This document shows, in pieces, positions 20,090-30,664 of a stretch of 64,000 nucleotides of DNA. This stretch comes from Vombatus ursinus. Taxonomy: Eukaryota; Chordata; Mammalia; Diprotodontia; Vombatidae. Within the stretch, counting starts at the first letter, position 1; each line of letters opens with the position of its first letter. A program made the translations under genes and the position numbers. The stretch covers positions 4,845,145-4,909,144 of the forward strand of contig NW_020954581.1 in assembly GCF_900497805.2 (NCBI RefSeq), written 5' to 3'. The notes under the pieces were generated by a model. The model was not told the origin of the DNA and made no database searches. It was given only the letters and a program-made list of their open reading frames with translations.

Positions 20090-20915
20090 AGAGCTATAGA
20101 ATACTACCTTAAACCATCTATCCAAAAGGAAAGAAGTACATAATTCTTCTTCCAAAAGTCAAAGACAACATGAACTAGTGGATGGCTCATTGGAATAGGT
20201 TTAAGCTTTTTCTATATTTTTTGATAGATTGATATATAGAAAATGGCTTTCTACATGACTTAAGTTCACTTGTGTCTAAGCAGAGTGTGATACCATCACT
20301 GTTCAAGCCTAGGGCAGTTTCACATAGAAGGACACATGACTTCTGATTGGCTGAAAGTCTTCTGGGATAATGATGCTGCTTACTGATGTTGCTTACCTGC
20401 ATGTGGGGACAAAGGATGCTTAGGAAAAAGACTTGGAAAGAAGCAGTCCAGAGAAGTAAATATAAATTTTTGAATAGCATACTGGAGTTGTTATTATTTT
20501 GGGAACCAGACCCTCAGCATAACATTGGACTTCTAGCACATGCAAAGCCTGCTCAATGGACTTGTTCCCCCCACACACACACATTCCCATCAAGATTATT
20601 CTTTTCTTAGCTGAACTGAGGCTTTATGCAAAGAGCTCATTTATTATTGTATATTCTTTCACTTACCTATAATCCATAAAACTTCTCTGATTTCTGATTT
20701 TCTGCTTCTATTGATAAAGTTTTCCTAAGGCATTTGTGGCTGTCATTTGTATAGGCTGAATTTACTGGGAGAGAGCCAAGCTGGATAGATTAAACTTTTA
20801 TACTTTCCTTGCACATGATAAGGGAATAAGATTTTTATTCTGAACCCTCATTGTACCCCTAGATGACAGATATTTGATGTGTGGTAGACTGATATGATTC
20901 TAGATGATTGCTACA
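20090..20915. other. No gene or repeat recognised
   Basis: Mixed sequence with a short CACACA run at 20571-20581. No domain-bearing frame. Confidence 0.4.
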
Positions 20916-20922
20916 TTGTAGA

Positions 20923-21045
20923 TTGTTGTTTTTGTTTGTCCTTCATTCTTGAAGACAACCATGGCATCAGGGTGGTGATGCCATGACATGCAAGTGAATT
21001 GGATTTAAGTGAGGGAGGGCTATGCAAAATAACATTTACACATTG
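20923..21045 (+). repeat. Interspersed repeat of unnamed family, copy B
   Basis: gtccttcattcttgaagaca, catcagggtggtgatgccat, gacatgcaagtgaattggat and ttaagtgagggagggctatg parallel copy A at 8328-8472. This copy is closer to the form I recall for the family. Confidence 0.6.
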
Positions 21046-21049
21046 GAGA

Positions 21050-21435
21050 TAGGAAAAATGAAGGAGATTGCCCATCATGGAGATGTAGAATCGTGACTTC
21101 CTCTCCCCTGCTGAATTGCTGGTCATATTAATGTAACCCTCCTCCTACTCCCTGCAAAGGTGGAAATTATAGTCTCCCTTGGAGATGAGGTGGGCCAGAT
21201 CCTGGATCAGATATCTATTCATGCCAGGAGAGAACCAGTCATATATATATTCTGTGGTAAACAACTACATAGACTGCTAGAATTATAAATCTACCACATG
21301 AAGGATTGATGTATAAAGATTAAGTGATAAGCACATTTATTGATATTTCATATTTATAACACCCATTGACAAATATATCACTCATACTTTATTTCCCAAA
21401 TAGTTATAATTTCATAATGAGGAATTTTTTAAAAG
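21050..21435. other. No gene or repeat recognised
   Basis: AT-rich, without notable frames. Confidence 0.4.
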
Positions 21436-21439
21436 ATTA

Positions 21440-21690
21440 AAAAAAACTTCAACACTTACCAACCTATTAGCTAAGTCTAATATTATATCTAATATTCCAC
21501 AACCATAGTCATCCAACTCGACGAAGAAAGGAGAGACATATATTTTTATCCCTTGTTTTGGAGGCCAAGACAAGTCATTAGAATTTCACAATCTGTCCAG
21601 TTTCTCCTGGGTTTTTTGACTTTTGTTTTTTCTTGGCTGTTGTTTTAATTGTTGTGTGCACTGTTTTTCTCATCTTGTGTATTTAACCAC
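21440..21690 (-). mobile_element. L1 3' UTR-like sequence, antisense
   Basis: The layout (caacacttaccaacctatta, ccacaaccatagtcatccaa, gaagaaaggagagacatata, then T-rich text) parallels the better preserved copy at 24960-25250. Diverged. Confidence 0.45.
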
Positions 21691-21904
21691 ATCAGGTTAC
21701 ATGCCTATATGAAGGGTTTTAAAATAGGAAACTGTATATTTGAAGAATAGTGTATTTCACAGTTTCCATCCCTCCCAAATCTCCAAAATTCTGTCATCAA
21801 ATTCTACTTGAGCCTCTTACGAACCAGCCACTCTGTAGAGACACTTTGTATTTGGTTTGTTTTCATATCTTTTAGTGAGATGTTCCTAAAGAAGGACTTT
21901 CTTT

Positions 21905-22170
21905 ATATAATGTATATATTTTAGCTCTTGTATATATTTAGCTATCTATACAAGATTATGTACATATATTATCTTTCCTCCTTTATAATTATTCTTTCTG
22001 TATATGTATGTATACGCACATGTATGTATGCATATGTATGTATCTATACATATGTAACATGTATAAACATGGATCTATATAGACATGCATACATATATGT
22101 GCATATATATTCATACATATCTAGATATACACTTATATCCCTATATGTGTTTATTACAAAAACACACAGC
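21905..22170. repeat. (TATG/CATA)n low-complexity tract
   Basis: Degenerate tetranucleotide run of tatg, cata and taca units. The 95-codon Tyr-rich plus frame is a product of this composition. Confidence 0.85.
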
Positions 22171-22174
22171 ACCA

Positions 22175-22815
22175 TATTTGTAAGCTTTGTTGTCATCATA
22201 AGTAAATCCTATTGAAAAAAGTCAGGTTCCAGAATGATAACACAGCATAAAAAGAGAGTTGGGAGTGAAGGCAGTTATATTGATGGGGCAGAAGCCAACA
22301 GAAGGAAAAAGGACTGCCGGCTCCTCCTTCTCTTCCTAGGAGCCCCAGATGAAGGAGGAGTAGTTTGTGATCCAGAGGGATGGATATCGAGTCAGGTTTC
22401 TTTTCTTAGGTGATTAAAAGACAAAGTACAAAAAGTGTGGTATTGGCAGAGAATCAAGACAGATTACAAAGAGGGCACATAGAGAAAGAAGAGTCCGCTA
22501 GAAAAAAAATTCCCTCTCTTGTAAAAGAGCCAGGGAACAGCTATAACATGAGTGCTTTTATCTAAAAAGAAAGAAATGAATGCATGTAATTTCTGGGTCA
22601 CTATAATAGCTTAGCAGCCAATCTCTGCTTCAGCCTCACAGAATGCGCTTATGACCTTGGCAGTCTCCTTTCATCTGCTGGCAATTCAAACACCTAAGCT
22701 TATATACTGGGAGAGAGTCAAAGCAGGAGATACCCCACCAGGGACAGGGAGCAGTTCTGGGAGCTGGAATCTGATCATCTTCCTTTCTGGTCCCTTGGTA
22801 CCCAATTGGTGATGG
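22175..22815. other. No gene or repeat recognised
   Basis: Balanced composition with purine-rich patches. A 61-codon minus frame at 22636-22821 has no support. Confidence 0.4.
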
Positions 22816-22817
22816 GA

Positions 22818-23172
22818 TCACAGGACTGTGGAAATAGAGCTGGAAGAGACTGTAGAGGTCATCCAGTCTAACACCATCATTTTGAGAGGACTGAGGGCCA
22901 GAGAGGTGAGTGAATTGACCAAGGTCACAGACATATTCAGTGGCAATTAATATTCAAATTTAGTTCATAGGGTCTTGTAACTAGAACTAGAAGGGGTCTT
23001 AGAGGCCATTTAGTCCAACATCATAATTTTAATGATAAAAAAACAAAAACTGTGTCAGCGATGTTAAGTGATTTACCTAAGGTCACTCTACCAAAGGCAG
23101 TCAGTGGCAGAGCTGGGACTCAACCTCCTGTTCTCTGACTTCAAATCTAGCCTTCCCAACACTAGAACCTGA
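22818..23172 (-). mobile_element. Two adjacent MIR3 SINEs, antisense
   Basis: Copy 1 (22818-22960): gaaatagagctggaagagac, aggtcatccagtctaacacc, gggccagagaggtgagtgaa, ttgaccaaggtcacagacat. Copy 2 (22966-23172): actagaactagaaggggtct, aggccatttagtccaacatc, ttacctaaggtcactctacc, cagagctgggactcaacctc, ctgacttcaaatctagcctt. Confidence 0.85.
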
Positions 23173-23384
23173 AGTATCCAATTCTGAAGAAGGAACAAGT
23201 CACTCAGTTTCAGTGTACAAAGAAGGGTTAGCCTAAATGATCTCTCCCAGCCCAATATTGATGATTATGTGAGAAAAAAAAAAAAACAAAATCTTTGTTT
23301 CTTTTTTGTAGGAAATATCTTAATTAATCAAAATAAATCAAGAAAAATTCCAATTCTGATTCCAAATTATATTTTTCTGTTGGT

Positions 23385-23835
23385 ATAAAATGAACTTAAA
23401 AATACAATTTTATTGATCTCTTTTGTTTTTACGTCCCTGGATTTCCCCCTGCATTTCTCCTCTTCGTGCCCCCAAAGAGCCATCTATTATAACATAGTTG
23501 TTTTTTTTTTCCAAAGGAAGAAATAAAATGAAGATGAAATTTTCAACAAAACCAACCAGTACATAAAATGATATTATATTCAAAATTCCCCACATGTTAT
23601 AAACTCCTTCCCTCTCTGTAAAAGATCAGGGTGAGGTGTCTTCTCATAGTACTTCTTTGGGGTCAACCACATTTTCAATAATTGCACAACTTTCATTTTG
23701 GGCTCTTTTGTGATTGCTCTTTTCATTTATGATGAGCTCACTGTGTATATTGTCTTCCTGGCTCTGGTTACTTTACTGTGGGTTAACTGATGTAAGTCTT
23801 TCCATGCTTCTCTGTATTTATCCTATTTATCTGGT
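23385..23835 (-). mobile_element. L1 3' region, antisense
   Basis: aatacaattttattgatctc, gtccctggatttccccctgc, aaagagccatctattataac, atgtcttcttctcatagt-like text, ctggctctggttactttact and taagtctttccatgcttctc follow the antisense L1 3' order. About 200 bp of it matches a second copy at 24422-24640. Confidence 0.7.
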
Positions 23836-23955
23836 GAGTAAACCAAGGCCCAAAAAGGGCAAGGAATCAGTCCAAAGTCAAACGACTGGGTAGTCAATAA
23901 TCAGAAGTTAGGAGTGAACTCTTTGATTCTGTTCATAAATGTCATGCTATGGGAG
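23836..23955 (-). mobile_element. MIR/MIR3 fragment, antisense
   Basis: gtgagtaaaccaaggcccaa, gcaaggaatcagtccaaagt, gactgggtagtcaataatca and ctttgattctgttcataaat give a diverged central and 5' part. Confidence 0.5.
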
Positions 23956-23959
23956 AGTA

Positions 23960-24420
23960 TTCTCCATTCTTCTATACTGACCATTTCATTCTGTAATGAC
24001 ATGGAGATTGCATTTCTGAAGAGTGAATAGGAAGTTTATTCGAATAATTTTATGTCTTTATTCAGGATCTATTATTTTATTGATGTACATTCTTTATACT
24101 GAAGTCAATGGAGCTTGAACTCTATTCACAGAAATGGGAAGGAGTTGGGTTCACAATCCACCCAGAAACATTATTTTGATACCACTCATATTTAATGTTA
24201 ATTAGATTATAAAACGTGAACTTACCATATTGAACAGTTATGATCTATAATACACATCATGTTTCTTCAAAATCAGAGAGACTATGAAATGTTTGGTCAT
24301 TTTCAATAAGTGTATTTATCAATTATACCCTTAATTATTATTTCATGTCAAGATAAGCCCTTTGAGTGAGTATAAGGCAAGGCCAAGGGGTTCTGTTGAA
24401 GTCGGAATTCTTTTAACATG
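23960..24420. other. No gene or repeat recognised
   Basis: AT-rich sequence without frames of note. Confidence 0.4.
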
Positions 24421-24421
24421 T

Positions 24422-24640
24422 GTAAAATCAAAATGAACTTAAAATACAATTTTATTGATATCTTTTGTTTTACATCCCTAGATTTTCACCTACATTTCTC
24501 TCTCTTCTTGCCCCCAAAAAGCCATCTGTTATAATATGGGTTTTTTTTTTCAAAAGAAGAAATAAGATAAAGAGATTAAATTTTCCACAAAACCAATCTG
24601 TGAAAAAAAAATGATACTACAATCAATTTTTGCAAATTGT
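24422..24640 (-). mobile_element. L1 3' region, antisense, second copy
   Basis: aaaatacaattttattgata, cccccaaaaagccatctgtt, ataatatgg followed by T11, and gagattaaattttccacaaa parallel 23395-23560 closely. The two are separate insertions of related elements or a duplicated segment; the shared part ends at caaaaccaa-ctgt. Confidence 0.65.
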
Positions 24641-24739
24641 TCCTGAAGCACACATCTTGGTCCAAGACACATATCCCATGAATTCAAACTAAAAAAAAAA
24701 AAACAAAGCTATAAGTTTATCTCATTTGAATTTCCATTC

Positions 24740-24890
24740 AAGTTAATCTATTCATCATATTATGCACTTCTTTTCTGCCAATCACTGTACTAAGTGCAAG
24801 AGATTCAAAGAAAACAATTTGATAGTCTCTGCTCTCATGGAGCTTATGTTATATAGTGGCAAGGATAGCAGATACACAGATCCTGGGGGG
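24740..24890 (-). mobile_element. L2 3' end, antisense
   Basis: ccaatcactgtactaagtgc, aagagattcaaagaaaac, gtctctgctctcatggagct and tatgttatatagtggcaagg follow the antisense L2 tail. Confidence 0.65.
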
Positions 24891-24954
24891 CAAGGGGCTA
24901 CACAGGTAACAGGAAAGGTCTCATGTAAGAATTGGCACTAGAACTTTTTTAAAA

Positions 24955-25250
24955 AAAACTTATTAATAACTTTTTTACATCTCTTTCATTTTCAAATATG
25001 TCCCTCCCTCCAAATATCTTTCTAATCTTCTACTTAGGGAACCATTGCTTAGAACATATAAATAAGAAAAACAAACACAAAAAATCAGCTTAGAAAAACC
25101 ATCAACCTTGTCTGACAGTACATGAAATTATTTCACACTCATAATCACTCATCTCTGCAAAGAAGGGAGAGAGGTACATTATCTCATATTTTTAGGCAAG
25201 CAAAACTTGGTATTATAATCACATGGGATTCAGTATGAGGTTTTTGTTCT
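24955..25250 (-). mobile_element. L1 3' region, antisense
   Basis: catctctttcattttcaaat, tatgtccctccctccaaata, accttgtctgacagtacatg, aatcactcatctctgcaaag, aagggagagaggtacattat and ttaggcaagcaaaacttgg are the antisense L1 3' order. Confidence 0.65.
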
Positions 25251-25257
25251 TTCCATT

Positions 25258-25345
25258 TACATCATTGGATCAATCAATAAACATTTATGGATCATCTGCT
25301 GTTTGCTAAACACGGTGCTAGGGAAACAAAGACCAAAAAAGAAAT
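25258..25345 (-). mobile_element. L2 3' end, antisense
   Basis: ggatcaatcaataaacattt, atggatcatctgctgtttgc and acacggtgctagggaaacaa match. Confidence 0.65.
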
Positions 25346-25545
25346 GACAATCTTTCTTTTCAAACTCATGATCCTGTCTCAAATTTTAACATTCTGTAGA
25401 CCACACTAGACTGCCTCTCTTACAATGAAATTTTAAATCTAGACAATTAGAAGAAAAGTTTATTCTCATTTAGAATTTTATTCCTTTATTCATAGGTTAG
25501 GGTGAACTTAGCTATTTAGGAAAAATCAAAGTAGAATTGTCTGTC

Positions 25546-25763
25546 CCCTAAGGAAGAGGTGTCCAACTCAAGAACTGGGGCTATGGAACCACATATAAGG
25601 AGACTTATGGGCTGCATATTGATGTCATTTTAAAATGTGATGTTATCTATATTTTATTGTATTTTTATTTGTTCTGTTAAATATTTCCCAATTACATATT
25701 AATCTGTTTTGGGCTGTCCTCCAGAGTGTTCCAAGTCATCTATTTGCTACCTCTGCTCTAAGG
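25546..25763. mobile_element. hAT-like MITE with 8-bp target-site duplication
   Basis: Body 25554-25755: starts agaggtgtccaactc, ends gctacctctg, with an AT-rich centre (ttattgtatttttatttgtt, ctgttaaatatttcccaatt). The flanks ccctaagg (25546-25553) and ctctaagg (25756-25763) differ at one base. The end sequence and the 8-bp duplication are typical of hAT transposons. Same family as 58586-58799. Non-coding. Confidence 0.75.
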
Positions 25764-25769
25764 TATATG

Positions 25770-26115
25770 AAGTATTCCTACCAATGGAACCCTAAAACAA
25801 TCAGTTTAGTGTCAAAAGATTTTCTAAAATTAACCAATCAATATATTCAATGAAGTAAGTGCCCCAAAAGATGATTTAAGAAATAAATAGTTGAATAATT
25901 AAATGCCAAAATTGTATTGATGGAAACAAAAGGTATCTATAATTGATCTCCAAAATATATGATTAGTATGTAAGCAATTTTTTCACTAATTTCTTTATAT
26001 CAAAACTAAGGTAGTCTAGGGAAAAATGAGTTACCAAAGATTGAAATAAAATTGGATGTTGAAAATTTTTTGAATTCAATCTGTTCTATTTCATTAGATA
26101 CTCCTCCAAATGGTG
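25770..26115. other. No gene or repeat recognised
   Basis: AT-rich sequence. Confidence 0.4.
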
Positions 26116-26120
26116 TCCAA

Positions 26121-26121
<1 letters not shown>

Positions 26122-26162
<41 letters not shown>

Positions 26163-26165
26163 ACA
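26122..26165. repeat. (CA)n microsatellite
   Basis: About 20 CA units with one T interruption near the end. Confidence 0.95.
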
Positions 26166-26282
26166 GAAGAAAACCCATATAGTATGAGTTTCCCTCCATG
26201 GAGGAAGTAGGTATTGTCAAATGTGATTTTAAGAGACCTATGGGAATATGATAAACCATAACATATTTTGATTATTCAAACC

Positions 26283-26384
26283 ACTGAGATCATAGGGTCA
26301 TAGAAATAAAGTTTGAAGAAACCTTAGAATCCATCAAATCTAACCCTCTCATTTTACGTTTGGAGAAACTGTGGAACAGAGAAG
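26283..26384 (-). mobile_element. MIR3 SINE, antisense, truncated
   Basis: gatcatagggtcatagaaat, aaagtttgaagaaaccttag, aatccatcaaatctaaccct and ggagaaactgtggaacagag match. Confidence 0.7.
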
Positions 26385-26554
26385 TTAGCTTGGAAGGAAG
26401 GAAAGAAGCATTAATTACAAACACCATAAAGAATCTTCTATGTTCCAAACACTGTCCTAAGTATTTTAAAAATATTTCCTCATTTTACTCTCTGAACAAT
26501 CTTGGAATGTATGTGCTATTATTATCCCATTTTACAGTTAGTGAAAATGAGGCA

Positions 26555-27300
26555 AGGAGCCAAGATGGTGGAAGAGGGACAGCAACCCAGCTGAACTTAC
26601 TCAACATTTCCTCCAAACAGCTTTAAAATAACGACTCAAATCAAATTAGGGCACCAGAGCCAACAAAAGGTTGTGGTAAGACATTTTTCCAGCATAACAC
26701 AACTTAGAAGGTCAGCAAGGGAAATTTGTTGCAGCAGGATTGGGACTGGTCCAGAGTGACTGTGGTTACCAGCATGCGCAACAGGCCTGGAGGTTGTTCC
26801 AACAGTGGCAGCATTAGTAGAAGCTTAGGGAACTCTCAGCCCAGAGACAGTAAGGGGTTCAGACTACTGTTCAGAAAGAGATCACAGGGACCCTTTGCTG
26901 GTACTGGGTGCAAGTGGCACTGATTGGCAACTCTATTCCCTATACATAGCTCTAGTTTGCAGTCCCAGGGTAGAGAGGAGCATTTGCAGTCAGTCACAAG
27001 GGAACAGGGGGTCTGGTCCCAGTTCCAAGGCAGAGAGGAGCACTAGTGCTTGTGGCTGCAGGAGAACGGGGTCCTTTCTGAGTAAAGACCAGGGCACAGA
27101 CCAAGACAGCAGTGACCACACCTCTCCCTGTATCATATCATCCTTAGAGCACCCAAAACTTCCAGACTCCCAGAACTAGCTCTGAAAACAGTAGTATAAA
27201 AAAGCTTGAAGCTAGGGGTAGTATTTTCCCATTGTAAGGTGAGCAGAGCAAAACTTTAACATAAAGTTCAAAGTCAAGAAACAGGTTAGAAAAATAAGCA
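26555..27300 (+). promoter_or_regulatory. L1 copy 1 5' UTR with YY1-like site
   Basis: caagatgg at 26561-26568 occupies the place of the YY1 site that sets the L1 transcription start in other mammals. The following 700 bp are GC-richer than the surroundings and match the corresponding part of copies 2 and 3 in layout. Promoter activity today is unlikely and untested. Confidence 0.5.
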
Positions 27301-27487
27301 AGCAATAAAAATAGAACCTGACCATAAAAAGTTACTGTGGTAGCAGAAAAGGCCAAGATACAAACTCAGAAAAAAATAACAACGTGAAAATAGCTACAAG
27401 CAAAGCAAGCTAATTGGACACCAGCACAAAAACAGCTTCTGGTTCCTGGGAGAGGAAAAGTCAGAAATCAAAACAGTAGACATAAAA

Positions 27488-27778
27488 TTGGGAAAAGAAA
27501 TGAGAGTGATGCAAAAAAATTATGGAAAAAAAAGAATTACCAGCTTGGTAAAAGAGGTACAAAAATTCACTGAAGAGAACTCCTTAAAAAGCAGAATTAG
27601 CCAAATGGAAAAAGAAATGCAAAATCTAACTGAAGAAAATGATTACTTAAAAATTAGAATTGAGCAAGTGGAAGTTAATGACTTCATGGGACATCAAGGA
27701 ATAAAAAAACAAAGTCAAAAGAATGAAAATGGAAGAAAATATGAAATATGTCTTAGGAAAAAAAAACAACTCACTTAG
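27488..27778 (+). pseudogene. L1 copy 1 ORF1 fragment, coiled-coil part
   Basis: An open stretch of 96 codons with heptad-like repeats: EENSLKSRISQMEKEMQNLT, then EENDYLKIRIEQVEVNDFMG. The same repeat pattern stands in copy 3 (EENHLLKIRIGQMEANDSMR). It corresponds to the coiled coil of the L1 ORF1 RNA-binding protein. The RRM part downstream (to about 28250) is recognisable at the DNA level but broken by stops and shifts. Confidence 0.7.
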
Positions 27779-28369
27779 AAAACAGATAAAAAGAGATACT
27801 TTAAAAATTATTATACTACCTGAAAGCCATGACCAACAAAAATAATATAGATAATATTTCAAAAAAATATCAAGGAAAACCGCCCTAATATCTTATATTC
27901 AGAGGGTAATGATGAAATTAAAAGAATCTGCTGATCACCCCTGAAAGAGATCTCAAGATGAAAATGCCTAGGAATATTATAGGCAAATTCAAGAGCTCCC
28001 AGGTCAAGGAAAAAACATTAAAAGCAACCAGACAGAAACCATCTGTATACTATTGAGTACCAGTCATTGTCACATAAGATTTAGCAGTTTCCACATTCAA
28101 AGAGCAAAGGGCTTGCAAGATGATGTTCTGGTAAAAGAATGAGCTAGAATTATAATCATGAATAACCTACCTAGAAAAACTGAGTATAATTGTTTGGTAG
28201 AAATGGATATTTAATGAAATAAAGGACTTCCAAGCATTCCTAACAAGAAGAAAGGAGTTGAATAGAAAATTTGAAACTCAAACACAAGACTCAGGAAAAG
28301 CATAAAAAAGTAAACAGTGACTCAATGAGGTCAAACTGTTTGCATTCTTATATGAGAAGATGATATGTG

Positions 28370-28557
28370 TAACTCCTAAAATCTTTTTTTCTTTCTTTTT
28401 TTTTTGGCAATTGGGGTTAAGTGACTTGCCCAGGGTCACACAGCTAGTAAGTGTCAAGTGTTTGGTCTGAGGCCAGATTTGAACTCAGGTCCTCCTGACT
28501 TCAGGGCCGGTGCTCTATCCACTGTGCCACCTAGCTGCCCCTAACTCCTAAAATCTT
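28370..28557 (-). mobile_element. WSINE1-type SINE inserted in L1 copy 1
   Basis: Body 28386-28541, antisense: T-rich start, ggcaattggggttaagtgac, ttgcccagggtcacacagct, agtaagtgtcaagtgtttgg, gaactcaggtcctcctgact, actgtgccacctagctgccc. Flanked by a perfect 16-bp duplication, taactcctaaaatctt, at 28370-28385 and 28542-28557. It looks close to consensus and is the youngest clear insertion in the window. It has the tRNA-like head with A and B boxes and an RTE-type 3' end. Confidence 0.92.
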
Positions 28558-28814
28558 AATCATTATTAGAGTAGTTAAAAGGAGTCTGCATAGGGAGATG
28601 ACATGGATGTGAGCCAATTATATTGGAATGATCTCAGAAAAATGAAGGGGTGAGAAAAAGGGATGCACTTGCAGAAGGGGAAAAGGAGAGGTACAACGAA
28701 AATTTTTCTTACAAAAAGAAGCACACAAGGAAGAGTTTTTGTAGTGGAGGGGAAAGGTGGGAAGAGATGCTTGAACCCTCACTATCATCAGACTTGGTTC
28801 AAAGAGGGAAGAAT

Positions 28815-28838
28815 ACACACACACACACACACACACAG
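28815..28838. repeat. (CA)12 inside L1 copy 1
   Basis: Short CA run at the position where copies 2 and 3 have no expansion (compare gagggaataatatatacaat at 54145). Confidence 0.9.
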
Positions 28839-29631
28839 AGTTGAGTATAGAACTCTATCTTACCTAACAGGGAAAGAGAATAAGGGAAAAGGAGTAGAGA
28901 AAGGGTGGCTAACAAAAGAAAGGGCAGATTAAGATAGACAATGATCAGAAGTAAAACACACTTTTGAGAAGGGACAAGGTAAAAAGAGGAAGGAAAAGGA
29001 TAAACAGAAGAAAATGGGTTAAAGGGAAACGCACTGTGAATGTTATTGGGATAAGCTCATCCGTAAAATGGAAGCAGATAGTAGAATGGTTTAGAAACAG
29101 AATCCAGCAGTATGTTGCTTAAAAGAGACACATTTGAAACAAAGACACATGCACAGAGTTAAAATAGTGAACTGGAGCTGAATCTTTTATGCTTCCATTA
29201 AAGTAAAAAAAAAAGGCAGGGCTAGCAATCATATCAATAAAGCAAAAGCAAAAAAAAAATTGAACTAATTAAAAATAACAAGGAAAGTATATTTTACTAA
29301 AAGGTACTATAAACAATAAAGTAATATAAACATTTAGAACAGATTTCTCTGATAATAACCTCTTCTATCAAATATTTAGGGAACTGAGTTAAATTTATAA
29401 AAATGAGAGTCATTCCCCAATGGATAATTGTCAAAAGATATGAATAGGCAGGTTTCAGATGAAGAATCAAAGGTATCTATAGTCATATGAATAAATGTTC
29501 TAAATCATTACTCATTAGAGAAATGCAAATTAAAACATATTTGAGATACCACCTCACACTTACCAGAAATGATAAATATTAGAGGGGATGAGGTAAAATA
29601 GACACACTAATGAATGTTTAGTGGAGTTATA

Positions 29632-29844
29632 ATTCTTTGCCACCACAAAAAGAGCTACTATAAATATTTTTGTACATATGGGTCCTCTTCCCTTTTTTAT
29701 CTCTTTGGGATACAGATGTACATACCCTTTGACCCAGCAATAACACTACTAGGTCTATAACCCAAAGAAATCAAAGTAAAAAGGAAAAAATGACCTATAT
29801 GTATAAAAATATTTATAGCAGCTCTTTTTGTGGTGGCAAAGAAT
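29632..29844. repeat. Fold-back (inverted repeat) inside L1 copy 1
   Basis: 29632-29712 (attctttgccaccac to ctttgggata) is the reverse complement of 29759-29844 (taacccaaag to gcaaagaat), about 81 against 86 bp with around a dozen differences. In copy 2 the same place (55195-55260) holds an unrelated normal ORF2 segment of about 65-80 bp, so an inverted copy of downstream L1 sequence has replaced it. Confidence 0.85.
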
Positions 29845-30494
29845 GGGAGATGGAGGAAATACCCATCAACTGGGGAATGGTTGAACAAGATGTGACTTAT
29901 GATTGTGATGGAATACTATCACTATAAGAAATCAGGAGAGGGATGGTTTCAGGAAAAAAAAAAGAAGAGACAAGACCTATATGAACTAATGTAAAGTGAA
30001 GTGAGAAGAACCTGGAGATCATTGTACATAGTAACAGCAATATTGCAATGATGATCAACTGTAAAAAATTTAATTTCTCTGATCAATACAATAATCCAAG
30101 ATAATGCTGAAGGACTCATAATGAAAAAAATGTTATCCATCTGCAGGGAGAGAACTGATGAACTGTGAGTGCAAGTTGAAGTGTAATTTTTCACTTTTTT
30201 CTTTCTTTTTTGTGATGTGGCTGACATAGAAATATATTTTGCAGGATTTCACATGAATAATTGATATCATATTACTTTCCTTCTCAATGGGTGAAAAAGG
30301 GGAAGGAGAAAGAAAATTTGGAACTCAAAATTTAAAAAAAAAAAGAATGTTACAAATATTTTCAAAAGAAAGAAAGAAAGAAAACGATGCAGACAGAGGT
30401 TAAATGACTTGTCCAGGGTCTAGCTAGTAAATATTTGAGTCTGGATTCAAACTCATCTTCCTGACTCTGGACATAGTATTTAATCCACTTAAGG

Positions 30495-30565
30495 ATCTAG
30501 CTGCAGGTTAAATCATTTGGCCAGGGTCACACAAGCAGAAAGTATCTGAGGTAAGATATGAATGA
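30495..30565 (-). mobile_element. MIR fragment, antisense
   Basis: gttaaatcatttggccaggg, tcacacaagcagaaagtatc and tgaggtaagatatgaatg match the middle of MIR. It could be a second SINE or a short duplication of the preceding one. Confidence 0.5.
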
Positions 30566-30664
30566 GATTTTACTATAGGTGTGTTCTTGACTGTTGACCA
30601 AGGACCAGCCTAAGTCCCAAAAACATTTGCCATACCATGATAATTTCTTCAGCCACACAGCACA

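Larger units (their letters stand above)
26543..30391 (+). mobile_element. L1 LINE copy 1, both ends kept, internally deleted
   Basis: Body about 26555-30379, flanked by gaaaatgaggca (26543-26554) and gaaaacgatgca (30380-30391), a 12-bp duplication with 2 differences. Starts aggagccaagatggtggaag, as expected for the L1 5' UTR. ORF1 region about 27300-28320, ORF2 endonuclease start about 29035-29330, then directly the ORF2 C-terminal end and 3' UTR (29340-30350), with no reverse-transcriptase core. About 3.8 kb against 6-7 kb for a complete L1. Carries a younger SINE at 28386 and a fold-back at 29632-29844. Many stops; inactive. Confidence 0.85.
26400..30490 (-). mobile_element. MIR SINE, antisense, split by L1 copy 1
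   Basis: Left part 26400-26554: tctatgttccaaacactgtc, ctcattttactctctgaaca, ttattatcccattttacagt. Right part 30380-30490: acagaggttaaatgacttgt, ccagggtctagctagtaaat, tcatcttcctgactctggac, tatttaatccactt. Reading across, the L1 lies exactly between gaggca and gacagagg of the MIR. The span between is L1 copy 1. Confidence 0.8.

Noticed and set aside
21905-22215. Regularly spaced ATG-rich repeats that might be a CRISPR-like array or a small gene
   Set aside because: Degenerate TATG/CATA low-complexity DNA without conserved repeat-spacer order.
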